Of a stretch of DNA of 64,000 bases, positions 1 to 9,485 are shown piece by piece. Positions within the stretch are counted from its first letter, which is position 1; each line of letters opens with the position of its first letter. Where the stretch lies: the NCBI GenBank assembly GCA_036394195.1, contig DASWFO010000060.1:1-64000 (forward strand), in the 5' to 3' direction. The stretch comes from DATJPD01 sp036394195 (GTDB lineage Bacteria > Pseudomonadota > Alphaproteobacteria > CACIAM-22H2). The position numbers and the translations under genes are program-made. The notes under the pieces were generated by a model. The model saw only the letters and a program-made list of their open reading frames with translations, was not told where the DNA came from and ran no database searches.

Positions 1-157
1 CGTCCACCGCCTCCACTTCCATCGTCGCCTTGTCGGTCTCGATCTCCGCGAGAACGTCGCCGGATTTCACCGGCTCGCCCTCTTTCTTCAGCCAGCGGGC
101 GATCTTGCCCTCGGTCATCGTCGGCGACAGCGCCGGCATCAGCACTTCTACGGGCAT
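1..157 (-). CDS. pdhB: Pyruvate dehydrogenase E1 beta, N-terminal lipoyl domain (partial)
   Basis: Only the first 52 codons lie in the window; the gene runs off the left edge. The peptide starts MPVEVLMPALSPTMTEGKIA and contains ETDKATMEVE, the lipoyl-attachment motif with the lysine that carries lipoate. A lipoyl domain alone would fit either E2 or the alphaproteobacterial E1 beta, which carries one at its N-terminus. The position directly downstream of the E1 alpha gene (14-nt gap) favours E1 beta, since the usual order is pdhA-pdhB-pdhC. The product would be part of the cytoplasmic complex that turns pyruvate into acetyl-CoA. The E1 beta assignment is inferred from gene order; the lipoyl domain itself is seen directly. 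Confidence 0.85.
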   Translation of the reverse strand, partial: MPVEVLMPALSPTMTEGKIARWLKKEGEPVKSGDVLAEIETDKATMEVEAVD

Positions 158-171
158 CGGTGCTCTCCGGC

Positions 172-1173
172 TCAGGAGTCCAGCAGGACGTCGGTGTAAA
201 GCTCGGAGGGATCCGGCTCGGGTGAGTTCTGGGCGAATTCCGCGGCCTGGGTGACGGTGTCCTTCACCTCGCGGTCGATCTTCTTGAGCGCCGCCTCGTC
301 CGCGTGGCCGTCCTCGACCAGGCGCTTCGCCAGATGGTCGATCGGATCGTGCTGCGTGCGCATCTTCTCGACTTCTTCCTTCGACCGGTACTTGGCCGGA
401 TCGGACATCGAATGCCCGCGATAGCGGTACGTCTTCATCTCGAGAATGATCGGGCCCTTGCCGGAGCGGGCGAAGGCGATGGCCTTCTCGCCCGCCTCAT
501 GCACCGCCAGCACGTCCATCCCGTCCACGGCCTCGCCCGGAATGCCGTAGGCCTGGCCGCGATGGTAGAAGTCGGTCGTCGCCGAGGCGCGCTCGATCGA
601 CGTGCCCATGCCGTAGCGGTTGTTCTCAATCACGTAGACGACCGGCAGCTTCCACAATGCCGCCATGTTGAAGCTTTCGTAGACTTGGCCCTGGTTCACC
701 GCCCCGTCGCCGAGATAGGTCAGGCAGACCCGGCTGTTGTTCCGGTACTTGTGGGAGAACGCGATGCCGGTGCCGATCGGCACTTGTGCGCCGACAATGC
801 CGTGGCCGCCGTAGAAGTGCTTCTCCTTGGAGAACATGTGCATCGAGCCGCCCTTGCCCCTAGAATACCCGTCGCGGCGGCCGGTGAGCTCGGCCATGAC
901 GCCCTTCGGATCCATCCCGCAGGCGAGCATATGGCCGTGATCGCGATAGCTGGTGACGACGCTGTCGCCCTCTTCGATGGCGGCCTGCATGCCGACGACC
1001 ACCGCCTCCTGCCCGATATACAAGTGACAGAAGCCCCCGATCAACCCCATGCCGTACATCTGTCCCGCCTTCTCCTCGAAGCGGCGGATCAGCAGCATGT
1101 CGCGGTAGAATTTGAGGAGCTCGGCCGGGCCGATGCGCTCCTCGGCCTTGGCTTTGCGCTTCGCGAGGGCCAT
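172..1173 (-). CDS. pdhA: Pyruvate dehydrogenase E1 component subunit alpha
   Basis: A 333-aa protein that decarboxylates pyruvate with thiamine diphosphate and passes the acetyl group to the lipoyl domains of E1 beta/E2. The thiamine-diphosphate motif is visible as GDGAVNQGQVYE followed by the ENNRYGMGT loop, and the phosphorylation-loop-like segment YRYRGHSMSDP is present. The start at 1173 is preceded by a clear Shine-Dalgarno (GGAGGAGACGTG then ATG); the frame stays open 12 codons further upstream, but that extension has no comparable signal. It is the first gene of pdhA-pdhB and lies downstream of ftsB with the opposite-strand SDR gene between them, so it probably has its own promoter in the AT-rich stretch upstream. 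Confidence 0.97.
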   Translation of the reverse strand: MALAKRKAKAEERIGPAELLKFYRDMLLIRRFEEKAGQMYGMGLIGGFCHLYIGQEAVVVGMQAAIEEGDSVVTSYRDHGHMLACGMDPKGVMAELTGRRDGYSRGKGGSMHMFSKEKHFYGGHGIVGAQVPIGTGIAFSHKYRNNSRVCLTYLGDGAVNQGQVYESFNMAALWKLPVVYVIENNRYGMGTSIERASATTDFYHRGQAYGIPGEAVDGMDVLAVHEAGEKAIAFARSGKGPIILEMKTYRYRGHSMSDPAKYRSKEEVEKMRTQHDPIDHLAKRLVEDGHADEAALKKIDREVKDTVTQAAEFAQNSPEPDPSELYTDVLLDS

Positions 1174-1616
1174 CACGTCTCCTCCACCCCGATTTTTTTC
1201 AGTCGCCACAGTGTGTTCTTCGGTTAAGGACCGGTTGGACTGCTACGGTAATCAAACGTTCTCCGCCAAACAAGGCATAAGAAAACGCAACCGTATGATG
1301 CGGAACGATTTTTTATTAATTAACTGGAAAGCAGTTAAATAGACGAGAACTATCTTACGAATCCCCCGGCGTTAACGCACTAAACCGTTGTTGACGCCCA
1401 TTTATTGGCAATTATCCCAGAATTCCACCGCCATCCCCTGGCCGGCACCGCAGCCACCGCGTCCCTCATCCTTGGACCGCGTCGACCTGCTCCTGTTTTA
1501 GGCTGGCGTCGGCGCTCCGTCCGACGACATTCCGGCCATCGAAAGGTTCCGGAAAAATCGATTTCTCGATATGGTCGCGGCCGACAATTGATCTGAGGCT
1601 CAGGAGGTTTCGCGTT
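1174..1616. other. Intergenic region between divergent pdhA and SDR gene
   Basis: About 440 bases without a convincing gene. The part at about 1240-1340 is clearly AT-richer than its surroundings (runs such as ttttttattaattaactgg) and is the likely place for the promoters of both divergent genes. A 63-codon open frame at 1405-1596 has no ribosome-binding site and a composition expected of a chance frame. I see no strong hairpin and no clean pair of sigma-70 hexamers. Confidence 0.4.
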
Positions 1617-2396
1617 ATGGATCTGGGTATCGCCGGAAAGACCGCCGTCGTCTGCGCCAGCTCGAAGGGGCTCGGCAAAGGCTGCGCCGTCTCGCTCGCC
1701 AAAAACGGCGTCAACCTCGTGCTCAATGCGCGCGGCAAGGAGGCGCTCGAGGCCACCGCCGAGGAGATCCGCAAGGCCACCGGCGTGAAGGTCACGACGA
1801 TCGCCGCCGACGTCACCACCGATCAGGGCCGTGCCGCCCTGCTCGCGGCGGCCCCCAATCCGGACATCCTGGTCAACAACGCCGGCGGCCCGCCTCCGGG
1901 CGAGTTCCGCAACTGGTCGCGCGAAGATTGGCTGAGCGCTGTCGAATCGAACATGCTGACCCCGATCTTCCTGATCAAGGCCGTCATCGACGGCATGATC
2001 GACCGCCGGTTCGGGCGCATCGTCAACATCACCTCGAGTGCCGTGAAGGCGCCGATCGCCGTGCTCGGTCTGTCGAACGGGGCGCGCACCGGCCTGACCG
2101 GCTTCGTGGCCGGCCTGTCGCGCGACGTCGCCAAGCACAACGTAACGATCAACAACCTGCTGCCCGGTGCGTTCGACACCGACCGCATCCGCAACGTGAT
2201 GGCCGGCATGGCCAAGCGGACCGGAAAGCCGGTCGACGAGATGCGGCAGGAGCGCCTGAAGGCGATTCCGGCCGGCCGGTTCGGAACTCCCGACGAGTTC
2301 GGCGAGCTGTGCGCGTATGTGTGCAGCGCGCAGGCGTCCTATCTCGTCGGCCAGAATTTCCTGATCGACGGCGGGTCTTATCCGGGAACGTTCTAG
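1617..2396 (+). CDS. Atypical short-chain dehydrogenase/reductase (SDR)
   Basis: A 259-aa Rossmann-fold protein. The N-terminal dinucleotide-binding motif is a variant (ASSKGLGKGCA, residues 14-24), the NNAG motif reads NNAGGPPPG, and the C-terminus ends in the usual FLIDGGSYPG. The segment that should hold the catalytic Tyr-x-x-x-Lys after the conserved ITSS serine reads VLGLSNGARTGLTGF, with neither Tyr nor Lys in place. So it belongs to the SDR fold, but the classical catalytic triad is not intact. Annotators commonly call such proteins 3-oxoacyl-ACP reductase-like; I would not assign a substrate. AGGAGG stands 6 bases before ATG. It is a single gene, divergent from pdhA and convergent with ftsB. 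Confidence 0.9.
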   Translation: MDLGIAGKTAVVCASSKGLGKGCAVSLAKNGVNLVLNARGKEALEATAEEIRKATGVKVTTIAADVTTDQGRAALLAAAPNPDILVNNAGGPPPGEFRNWSREDWLSAVESNMLTPIFLIKAVIDGMIDRRFGRIVNITSSAVKAPIAVLGLSNGARTGLTGFVAGLSRDVAKHNVTINNLLPGAFDTDRIRNVMAGMAKRTGKPVDEMRQERLKAIPAGRFGTPDEFGELCAYVCSAQASYLVGQNFLIDGGSYPGTF

Positions 2397-2422
2397 GGCC
2401 GATCAAGCGGTCTTGCATCCCT

Positions 2423-2491
2423 CGTCACCCCGGCGAAAGCCGGGGTCCGGACTCTCGATCGGACTGGACGCCGGCCTTCGCCGGCATGACG
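2423..2491. repeat. REP-like inverted repeat between SDR gene and ftsB
   Basis: Two arms, cgtcaccccggcgaaagccgg and ccggccttcgccggcatgacg (written as shorter pieces: cgtcaccccggcg / cgccggcatgacg), are reverse complements with 3 mismatches over 21 positions and are separated by about 27 bases. The arrangement and wording match the dispersed 'CCGGCGAAGGCCGG' type of intergenic repeat known from many alphaproteobacteria. It lies between the 3' ends of two convergent genes, where it may also act as a two-way terminator. Only one copy is in the window. Confidence 0.7.
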
Positions 2492-2534
2492 ATCTGGAAG
2501 AAGCGACTTAAGTCGCCTCGGCCTCTCTGGCCAC

Positions 2535-2858
2535 TCAGCGCGGTCCTGACGTCTCCGGTATGATGATCTCATCCGGGCGCGAGTAGTTCAGGATCACCCG
2601 CGCCCGCTCGTCCAGCATGTCCGGATCGAGATTGTCGGCGCGCAGCAGCTTCACGCGCCGCTCCAGCGCCTTGCGCTCGGCCTGGATCTCGTCGAGCTGC
2701 GCCTGCGCTTCGACAAGCCGCTCGCTGAGCCGCACATAGGCGGTCAGCCCGCGATCGCCCTCGATCGAGTGATAGACGAAGTAGCCGACGACGCAAAAGC
2801 CGAGCACCGGCCCCACCACGTCGCGTGCCCGACGCTTGAGCTCCCGCCAAATGAACAT
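2535..2858 (-). CDS. ftsB: Cell division protein FtsB / DivIC-type septum formation initiator
   Basis: A 107-aa single-pass membrane protein. A basic N-terminus is followed by one membrane segment (about residues 14-30), then a charged heptad region (about 40-75, LVEAQAQLDEIQAERKALE) predicted to form a coiled coil, then the short conserved tail with DPDMLDERAR. This layout is that of FtsB, which links FtsL and FtsQ in the divisome on the periplasmic side. In alphaproteobacteria it usually sits between eno and pdhA, as here, which supports the call. The 67-aa gene lies just upstream on the same strand; a promoter of its own is possible in the 149-base gap. Confidence 0.92.
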   Translation of the reverse strand: MFIWRELKRRARDVVGPVLGFCVVGYFVYHSIEGDRGLTAYVRLSERLVEAQAQLDEIQAERKALERRVKLLRADNLDPDMLDERARVILNYSRPDEIIIPETSGPR

Positions 2859-3007
2859 CCGGGCAGCGAATCACAGCGCGACTCCGGCCGTCAACCCGAT
2901 TCGCGACCAAAAAGCGTAACCGATTCAAAAGATTGGGGATAATTCTTCGACGACCGGCCCGAGTCGTAGACCCAAGTGGTTGATCTGTAAGGGCCGACTC
3001 GGCGCAG

Positions 3008-3211
3008 TCAGGTGCTGGCCGGGGCGGTGAACTCCATGCCCGCCATGCGTCCGACAAACGGCTTCGCTGGGCTGTCCCGGGTCAGCACCAGCTCGGTGCT
3101 GCCGGCCCCCGTCGACAAGGTGACCACCAGCCGCTTCATCGACCGCTGAACGATCTTGGCGTCGACCACGCGATCGTTGTTGGTGCAGGTCACTTTCACC
3201 GTATCGGCCAT
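3008..3211 (-). CDS. Small conserved-looking protein encoded directly after eno
   Basis: A 67-aa protein (begins MADTVKVTCTNNDRV) that I do not recognise. It starts 3 bases after the enolase stop codon, and AGGAAG inside the end of eno is well placed as its ribosome-binding site, so it is very likely translated from the eno transcript. It has no signal peptide or membrane segment. The pattern of short alternating hydrophobic stretches (KRLVVTL, TELVLTR, MEFTAP) suggests a small beta-rich domain. It has one cysteine. Function unknown; the position between enolase and ftsB is the only clue. Confidence 0.65.
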   Translation of the reverse strand: MADTVKVTCTNNDRVVDAKIVQRSMKRLVVTLSTGAGSTELVLTRDSPAKPFVGRMAGMEFTAPAST

Positions 3212-3214
3212 GGC

Positions 3215-4495
<1,281 letters not shown>

Positions 4496-4562
4496 GGAGC
4501 GCCTATTCAGTTGATGATGGAGAGGGCTGGTGTGCGCGTTTTAGCAGGCGCGCCGCCCGGAT

Positions 4563-5894
4563 TCAAACCGCTCGCGGCAACACAGCTGTAACAAACATCG
4601 CGCCGACGATGATCGCCATGACGACCGTGGCCAGCCAGCCGACGGCGAGCAAGACCGGCGGCGCGGTCAATTTCCCCATGACCCGCGGCCGGCGCACCAT
4701 GTCCATCATGACAATCATCAGCGGTACGGCGACGACGCCGTTGAGCACCGCGCACCAGAACAAGGCCTTGATCGGGTCGACGTCGGTAAAATTGATGATC
4801 ACGCCGATGCCGGTCGCGACGGCGATCGTCGCATAGAACGCCCTGGCTTTGCGCGGCGGGCGGCCGAGGCCGACGCGCCATTCGAGCGCCTCACCCACTG
4901 CGTAGGCGCCAGACCCCGCAAGGATCGGTACCGCCAGAAGCCCGGTGCCGATAATCCCGATCGCGAATACGGTGGACGCGAGCGGTCCGGCAATCGGGCG
5001 CAGCGCCTCCGCCGCCTGGGCCGAGGTCTGGATATCCATGATGCCGTTGGCGTGGAGCGTGGCGCCGGCCGCCACAATGATGAAAAATCCGATGAGATTC
5101 GAAAACGCCATGCCGACATAGGTGTCGACGCGGATCCGCAGGAGCGTGGCCGGCGCCCGCTTCAGCTGGCGGCGCAACGCGCGGTTGCCGGGTTGATCAT
5201 GGATCTCCTCGACCTCCTGACCCGCCTGCCAGAAGAAAAGGTAGGGGCTGATCGTGGTCCCGAACACCGCGACGACCGCCACCACCGCATCGGGGCCCGC
5301 CCCGAGCCCCGGGATCAACGCCAGCCAGACGACCTCCCCCCACGGCACGTGGACGACGAACGCCACGGCGACATACGCGAACAGCGACAATGTCAGCCAC
5401 TTCAGCACGTCGGCATAACGCCGATAGGGGATGAAGATCTGAAGAAGCGCGCACATCGCCCCGAACAGCACCGCGTAGAGATGAGTCGAGCCGCCGATCA
5501 TCAGCTTGAGGGCCGATCCCATCGCCCCCAAATCGGCCCCGAGATTGAGCACGTTGGCGATCAGCAGGAGACCGACGGCGGCGCGCAGCAGCCAGACCGA
5601 GTAGTGCCGGCGGAGATTGCCGGCCAGGCCATAGCCGGTCACGCTGCCGATGCGGGCACTGATCTCCTGGACCGCCGCCATGAGCGGGAAGCTGAACAGC
5701 ATCGTCCAGCCGAGCGCATATCCGAACCGCGCGCCGACTTGCGAATATGTCGCGATCCCGCTCGGATCGTCGTCCGACGCACCGGTGACCAATCCCGGCC
5801 CGAGCCGGCGCCAGAGAGGGCGTTCGTTCGGCTCGGTCGTGTCGACGCTGTGGGCCAGGGCGGGGTCCGTTGTGTCGTTGAGACACGATACCAA
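4563..5894 (-). CDS. Nramp-related metal ion transporter with altered binding-site motifs
   Basis: A membrane protein of about 440 residues with roughly eleven hydrophobic segments, matching the Nramp fold. The first-helix motif, DPGN in ordinary Nramp Mn/Fe transporters, reads DDDPSGIATYSQ, and the sixth-helix MPH motif is replaced by GTTISPYLFF. Loss of the binding methionine is a known trait of Nramp-related carriers that move other divalent ions such as magnesium, so I would not call it a manganese transporter. The start is unsure: no ATG precedes the first helix in a sensible place. TTG at 5894, 40 bases after the upstream hydrolase gene, is the best candidate but has no good Shine-Dalgarno. 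It is probably the last gene of the TRAP-hydrolase transcript. Confidence 0.85.
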   Translation of the reverse strand: MVSCLNDTTDPALAHSVDTTEPNERPLWRRLGPGLVTGASDDDPSGIATYSQVGARFGYALGWTMLFSFPLMAAVQEISARIGSVTGYGLAGNLRRHYSVWLLRAAVGLLLIANVLNLGADLGAMGSALKLMIGGSTHLYAVLFGAMCALLQIFIPYRRYADVLKWLTLSLFAYVAVAFVVHVPWGEVVWLALIPGLGAGPDAVVAVVAVFGTTISPYLFFWQAGQEVEEIHDQPGNRALRRQLKRAPATLLRIRVDTYVGMAFSNLIGFFIIVAAGATLHANGIMDIQTSAQAAEALRPIAGPLASTVFAIGIIGTGLLAVPILAGSGAYAVGEALEWRVGLGRPPRKARAFYATIAVATGIGVIINFTDVDPIKALFWCAVLNGVVAVPLMIVMMDMVRRPRVMGKLTAPPVLLAVGWLATVVMAIIVGAMFVTAVLPRAV

Positions 5895-5934
5895 CGGCTT
5901 GGGCGACGATCTGTTCCTTATCGACGCAAAAGCG

Positions 5935-6648
5935 TCATGCGCCGACCTGGTCCGCGAAGTGATTGAAGTCCCGCGCGACGACGTCCCAGTTTCCGTCCGG
6001 CGCCAGATCGGTCTTCTGGTTCGAGCCATGCTCGGTCGGCCGGGGCACGAACCCGGTGCGCAAGCCAAGCGCCTGGGCGGCGCGAAGATCGCGGTTATGC
6101 GCCGCCACCATCATCACCTGCGGCGGCTTCAAGCCGAGGATGCGGACCGCCTCCAGATAGCTGGCCGGCACCGGCTTGTAGTTGCGCACCACCTCCGAGC
6201 CGAGAATGCAGTCCCAGGGAATGCCGGCACGCTTGGCCATGTCGAGCAGGAGTGCCACGTTCCCGTTCGAGTGTGGCGCGATGATGAACTTCCGTTTGAG
6301 CCGCGTGAGGCCCGGCACCGTGTCGGGCCACGGATCGAGCCGGTGCCAGGCACGATTGAGATCGTTGACTTCGTCCTCCGACAGCTTGCCGGCGAGGCCG
6401 AAGCGCGGCAGGAGCCCGTCCAGCGTCTCGCGGTGCAGGACGTCGAGAATGGTCCACGGCCGCTTACCTGAGCGCACGGTCTCCATCGAGGGCTGATAAT
6501 TGGCCCGCCAGGTGTCGGCGAAGGCGAGTGGATCCAGGTCGACGCCCTTCGCGCGCGCGACGGCCGCCACCTCGCGCGCGACGCCGTTGCGCCAGTCGAC
6601 GCACGTCCCGAACACGTCATAAATGAGGGCTTTGACGTCGCTCACCAT
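5935..6648 (-). CDS. HAD superfamily hydrolase, haloacid dehalogenase type II-like
   Basis: A 237-aa protein with HAD motifs: nucleophile Asp in LIYDVFGTCVDW near the N-terminus, motif II Ser-Asn in PHSNGN, the motif III lysine in NYKP, and MVAAHNRDLRAA where L-2-haloacid dehalogenases have VSSNAWDATGA. In those enzymes the Ser and Asn of that last loop take part in catalysis; here they are Ala and His, so activity on L-2-haloacids is uncertain although automatic annotation would say dehalogenase. The start at 6648 is preceded by GGAGGA about 12 bases upstream. It follows the TRAP large permease by 34 bases in the same orientation, suggesting that the transported acid or a product of it is the substrate. 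Confidence 0.85.
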   Translation of the reverse strand: MVSDVKALIYDVFGTCVDWRNGVAREVAAVARAKGVDLDPLAFADTWRANYQPSMETVRSGKRPWTILDVLHRETLDGLLPRFGLAGKLSEDEVNDLNRAWHRLDPWPDTVPGLTRLKRKFIIAPHSNGNVALLLDMAKRAGIPWDCILGSEVVRNYKPVPASYLEAVRILGLKPPQVMMVAAHNRDLRAAQALGLRTGFVPRPTEHGSNQKTDLAPDGNWDVVARDFNHFADQVGA

Positions 6649-6682
6649 GGCCGAATCGGTCCTCCGCGCTGCCAAGGGTGGG

Positions 6683-8710
6683 TCAGCCGCCGTACAGGAA
6701 GTTCGGCAGCCAGAGCGTCATGCCCGGCCAGATATACATGATCACCAGGCACAGGATCACGATCACCATGTACGGCATCATGCCGGCGAAGATCTGGTTC
6801 AGCGTCACGTGCTTGGGCGCGACACCCTTGAGATAGAAGGCCGACATCGCGACCGGCGGTGACAGGAACGCCGCCTGCAGGTTCACAGCCACCATCGTGC
6901 CGAACAGCACCGGGTCGACTTTGAAGTGGGACAGCAGCGGAATGAAAATCGGAATGAAGATGACGATGATCTCGGTCCATTCGAGCGGCCAGCCGAGGAA
7001 GAAGATGATCGCCTGGGCGACGATCATGAATTGCGTCGGCGACAATTCGAGGCCCAAAACCCAGTGCTCAATCACCTGCTGCCCGCCATGCAGCGCGAAC
7101 ACCGCCGAGAACAGCGCCGATCCGACGAACAGCCAGCAGACCATCGCGGTCGTCTTGGCGGTCAGGAAGGTCGATTCCCTGAGGATCTGCAGCAATTTCC
7201 GGGAGGTGAGCAAGTCCCAGATCCACGGAACCGCCGTCCCCAGGAATATTCCGCCGAGCGACCCGGACACGATCAGGGTGACGATGTCGCCGCGCAGCGA
7301 TCCGAGGGCGAGGCCGATCGCGACACCCGCCAGGCTCGACCATAAGGTGGTGCGCAGATATTTTGCGTAGTTGGCGAGGTACATGGCGCCCAAGGCGCCA
7401 ACGCCGGCGGATTCGGTGGCCGTCGTGATGCCGAACAGGATGACGGCGAGCACGACGAACGTGAGCACGCCGAGCGGTACGACGGACGCTTCGAGCATCT
7501 TGAGGATCTCGAGCTGCTCTCCGTCCATGCGCCAGTAGTAGATCAGGAGCACCAATGCGGAGAGCGCAGCGAAGCCCCAGAACCACTCGTAGAAATTCTC
7601 AGGGACCTTTCCGACATCCGAGTCGGTCTCCACCGTGGCGAAGCCCGTCCCGAGCTCCTGCACGCCCTGATCGCTGCCGGCCTCCATGTCGGCGGGCTCA
7701 TCAGACCCCGTTCCAAGTTCTGTCGTCTCTGTGGAGGCTGGCGGGGCGATGCGGGCGCTGCCCTGATCCGCCGACTGCGCCGCCACCGTCGGCGCTTCGG
7801 GCTCCGGCTCGGCGGCGTTATGGACGATCACGTACCACCACGCGGCGGCGAACATTGCGACGGTGAGCACCACCGGGATGAGAGCCGCCAGCGCCGTTTT
7901 GAGAACGGTTGCGTAGGTGACGTACTCCCCTTTCGGCCCGGTGCCCTTCACGGCACCCGGCCGGAACAGGGCGAGCAGCAGCCCGGCCATGACGCGCTTG
8001 GCCGGCCCGCTTTGGAGCCGGGCGAGCCAGTCCGGGACCGGAACGCGATACTGGTCTTCGGGCAGCTTCGGCGCGACCTTGGGATTGATGAGCGCCCAGC
8101 CGACGATATAGATGAGATACAGGAACGTCAGGAAGAAGCCCGGCAGCATCGCCGCCGCGTAGAGCTTGACGATCGATTGCCCCGCGACGGCGGCATACAC
8201 GATCAGCATCACCGACGGCGGGATCAGGATGCCAAGAGTGCCTCCCGCGGTGATGGCGCCCGACGCCAGGCGCACGTCATATCCGGCGTTCAGCATCGGG
8301 CGCAGCGCGATGACGCCCATCAGCACCACCACCGCGCCGACGATACCCGACGCGATGCCCCAGAACGCGCAAACCAGCAGCGTGGTGACCGCGAGCGATG
8401 CCGGAACCCGCTTGAACGCGAGCTGCACGCTGTAGAACATCTTATCGACGAGGGCCGCTCGTTCGATGATGTATCCCATGAACACGAAGAGCGGGATCGA
8501 GATGAGGGTATCGTTGTTCATCGCCCCGTAGGTGCGCTGAACCAGGAGATCGAACACCCGATTGTCGAAGAAGGGGTGCGACGGATCCCAGAACGCGACG
8601 TAGCCGAACAACATTCCCAGGCCCATCATCGTAAACGCCGTGGGAAAGCCCATCATGATCGCGGCCACGATCAGGCCGAGCATCGACAGCCCGAGAAGCG
8701 GATCGCTCAC
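6683..8710 (-). CDS. TRAP transporter large permease (DctM-like), with extra central segment
   Basis: A 675-aa multi-pass protein, far longer than the usual 430 or so residues of DctM. The N-terminal half (to about residue 290) and the C-terminal part (from about 420) show DctM features such as ATESAGVGALGA, SGIVGAVVVLMG, ILIPPSV and LQAAFLSPPVA. Between them lie about two extra membrane segments flanking a long acidic, low-complexity loop (about residues 305-375) that contains ELGTG twice. DctM with DctQ forms the sodium-driven membrane part of a TRAP importer. It starts with GTG overlapping the stop of the small permease gene (GTGA), so the two are translationally coupled. Confidence 0.93.
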   Translation of the reverse strand: MSDPLLGLSMLGLIVAAIMMGFPTAFTMMGLGMLFGYVAFWDPSHPFFDNRVFDLLVQRTYGAMNNDTLISIPLFVFMGYIIERAALVDKMFYSVQLAFKRVPASLAVTTLLVCAFWGIASGIVGAVVVLMGVIALRPMLNAGYDVRLASGAITAGGTLGILIPPSVMLIVYAAVAGQSIVKLYAAAMLPGFFLTFLYLIYIVGWALINPKVAPKLPEDQYRVPVPDWLARLQSGPAKRVMAGLLLALFRPGAVKGTGPKGEYVTYATVLKTALAALIPVVLTVAMFAAAWWYVIVHNAAEPEPEAPTVAAQSADQGSARIAPPASTETTELGTGSDEPADMEAGSDQGVQELGTGFATVETDSDVGKVPENFYEWFWGFAALSALVLLIYYWRMDGEQLEILKMLEASVVPLGVLTFVVLAVILFGITTATESAGVGALGAMYLANYAKYLRTTLWSSLAGVAIGLALGSLRGDIVTLIVSGSLGGIFLGTAVPWIWDLLTSRKLLQILRESTFLTAKTTAMVCWLFVGSALFSAVFALHGGQQVIEHWVLGLELSPTQFMIVAQAIIFFLGWPLEWTEIIVIFIPIFIPLLSHFKVDPVLFGTMVAVNLQAAFLSPPVAMSAFYLKGVAPKHVTLNQIFAGMMPYMVIVILCLVIMYIWPGMTLWLPNFLYGG

Positions 8711-9399
8711 TTTTTGTCTCCGTGGCGAGCCGTGTCTTCGACCGCGCGATCGCCGAGACCGCGCTGCTGCGCCGCTTCGTGAATTTCCTGCGCCTTCTCG
8801 ATCGCCATGCGCCGCGACTCTTCGTCAACGAATTCGCTGTGCGCGAGCTGCTCGCCGACGACGTCGATTTCCTCGACGTCGCGCAACCGCTCGGGCCACT
8901 CTCCGGTCTGAAGACACACGATGCAGCGCACGATTTCGGCGACGCCCTGGACCATCACCAGAAATCCGGCGATCGGGATGATTGTCTTGAAGTGGTAGAC
9001 CGGCGGCCCGTTGGCGGTCATGGAGTGCTCGCCAATGCGCCACGAGATGGACGCGTAATCGAAGCCGGCATACATCATCGCGAGGACGCCGGGGGTGAAG
9101 AAGAGAATGTAGAGCGCCAGGTCGAAGGCCGCCTGGGTGCGCGGCTTCATCGAGCTGTAGAGGAAATCGCCGCGCACATGCCCGTCCTGCGACAGGGTGT
9201 ACGCGCCGCACATCATGAACAGGGTTCCGTAGATGATGTTGTCGACGTCGAAGATCCACGCCGTCGGCGCGTTGAGGATGTAGCGCTTGAACACCTCCAC
9301 GCAGACCACGAGCGTCAGCACGAGGATCAGCCAGGAAAATGCCTTCCCCGACCAGTCGCTGAGTCGATCTATCCGGTACAGGAATTTTTGGACGTTCAT
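8707..9399 (-). CDS. TRAP transporter small permease (DctQ-like)
   Basis: A 230-aa protein with four hydrophobic segments (about residues 17-37, 52-70, 92-112 and 137-157) in the DctQ pattern, including the region around WIFDVDNIIYGTLFM. The C-terminal 60 residues are an unusual charged cytoplasmic tail (rich in Glu, Arg and Gln, with AIEKAQEIHEAAQQ), longer than in typical DctQ proteins of about 170 residues. It works with the large permease, whose start overlaps its stop by 4 bases. The binding-protein gene ends 86 bases upstream. Confidence 0.92.
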   Translation of the reverse strand: MNVQKFLYRIDRLSDWSGKAFSWLILVLTLVVCVEVFKRYILNAPTAWIFDVDNIIYGTLFMMCGAYTLSQDGHVRGDFLYSSMKPRTQAAFDLALYILFFTPGVLAMMYAGFDYASISWRIGEHSMTANGPPVYHFKTIIPIAGFLVMVQGVAEIVRCIVCLQTGEWPERLRDVEEIDVVGEQLAHSEFVDEESRRMAIEKAQEIHEAAQQRGLGDRAVEDTARHGDKK

Positions 9400-9485
9400 C
9401 GGCGAGCGGCAGTCAATAAACTAAGGCGCATGAACGCGAGACACCACGCCGGAACGGAATGGTGCCTCGCACCGTCTCCCAACGC

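Noticed and set aside
1405..1596. A 63-codon open frame upstream of the SDR gene
   Set aside because: No ribosome-binding site, strongly biased composition, and it lies in the likely promoter region of two divergent genes.
5895..6068. Longer N-terminus for the Nramp-related carrier
   Set aside because: It would overlap the hydrolase gene by more than 130 bases and adds an Arg/Ser/Thr-rich stretch without family similarity.
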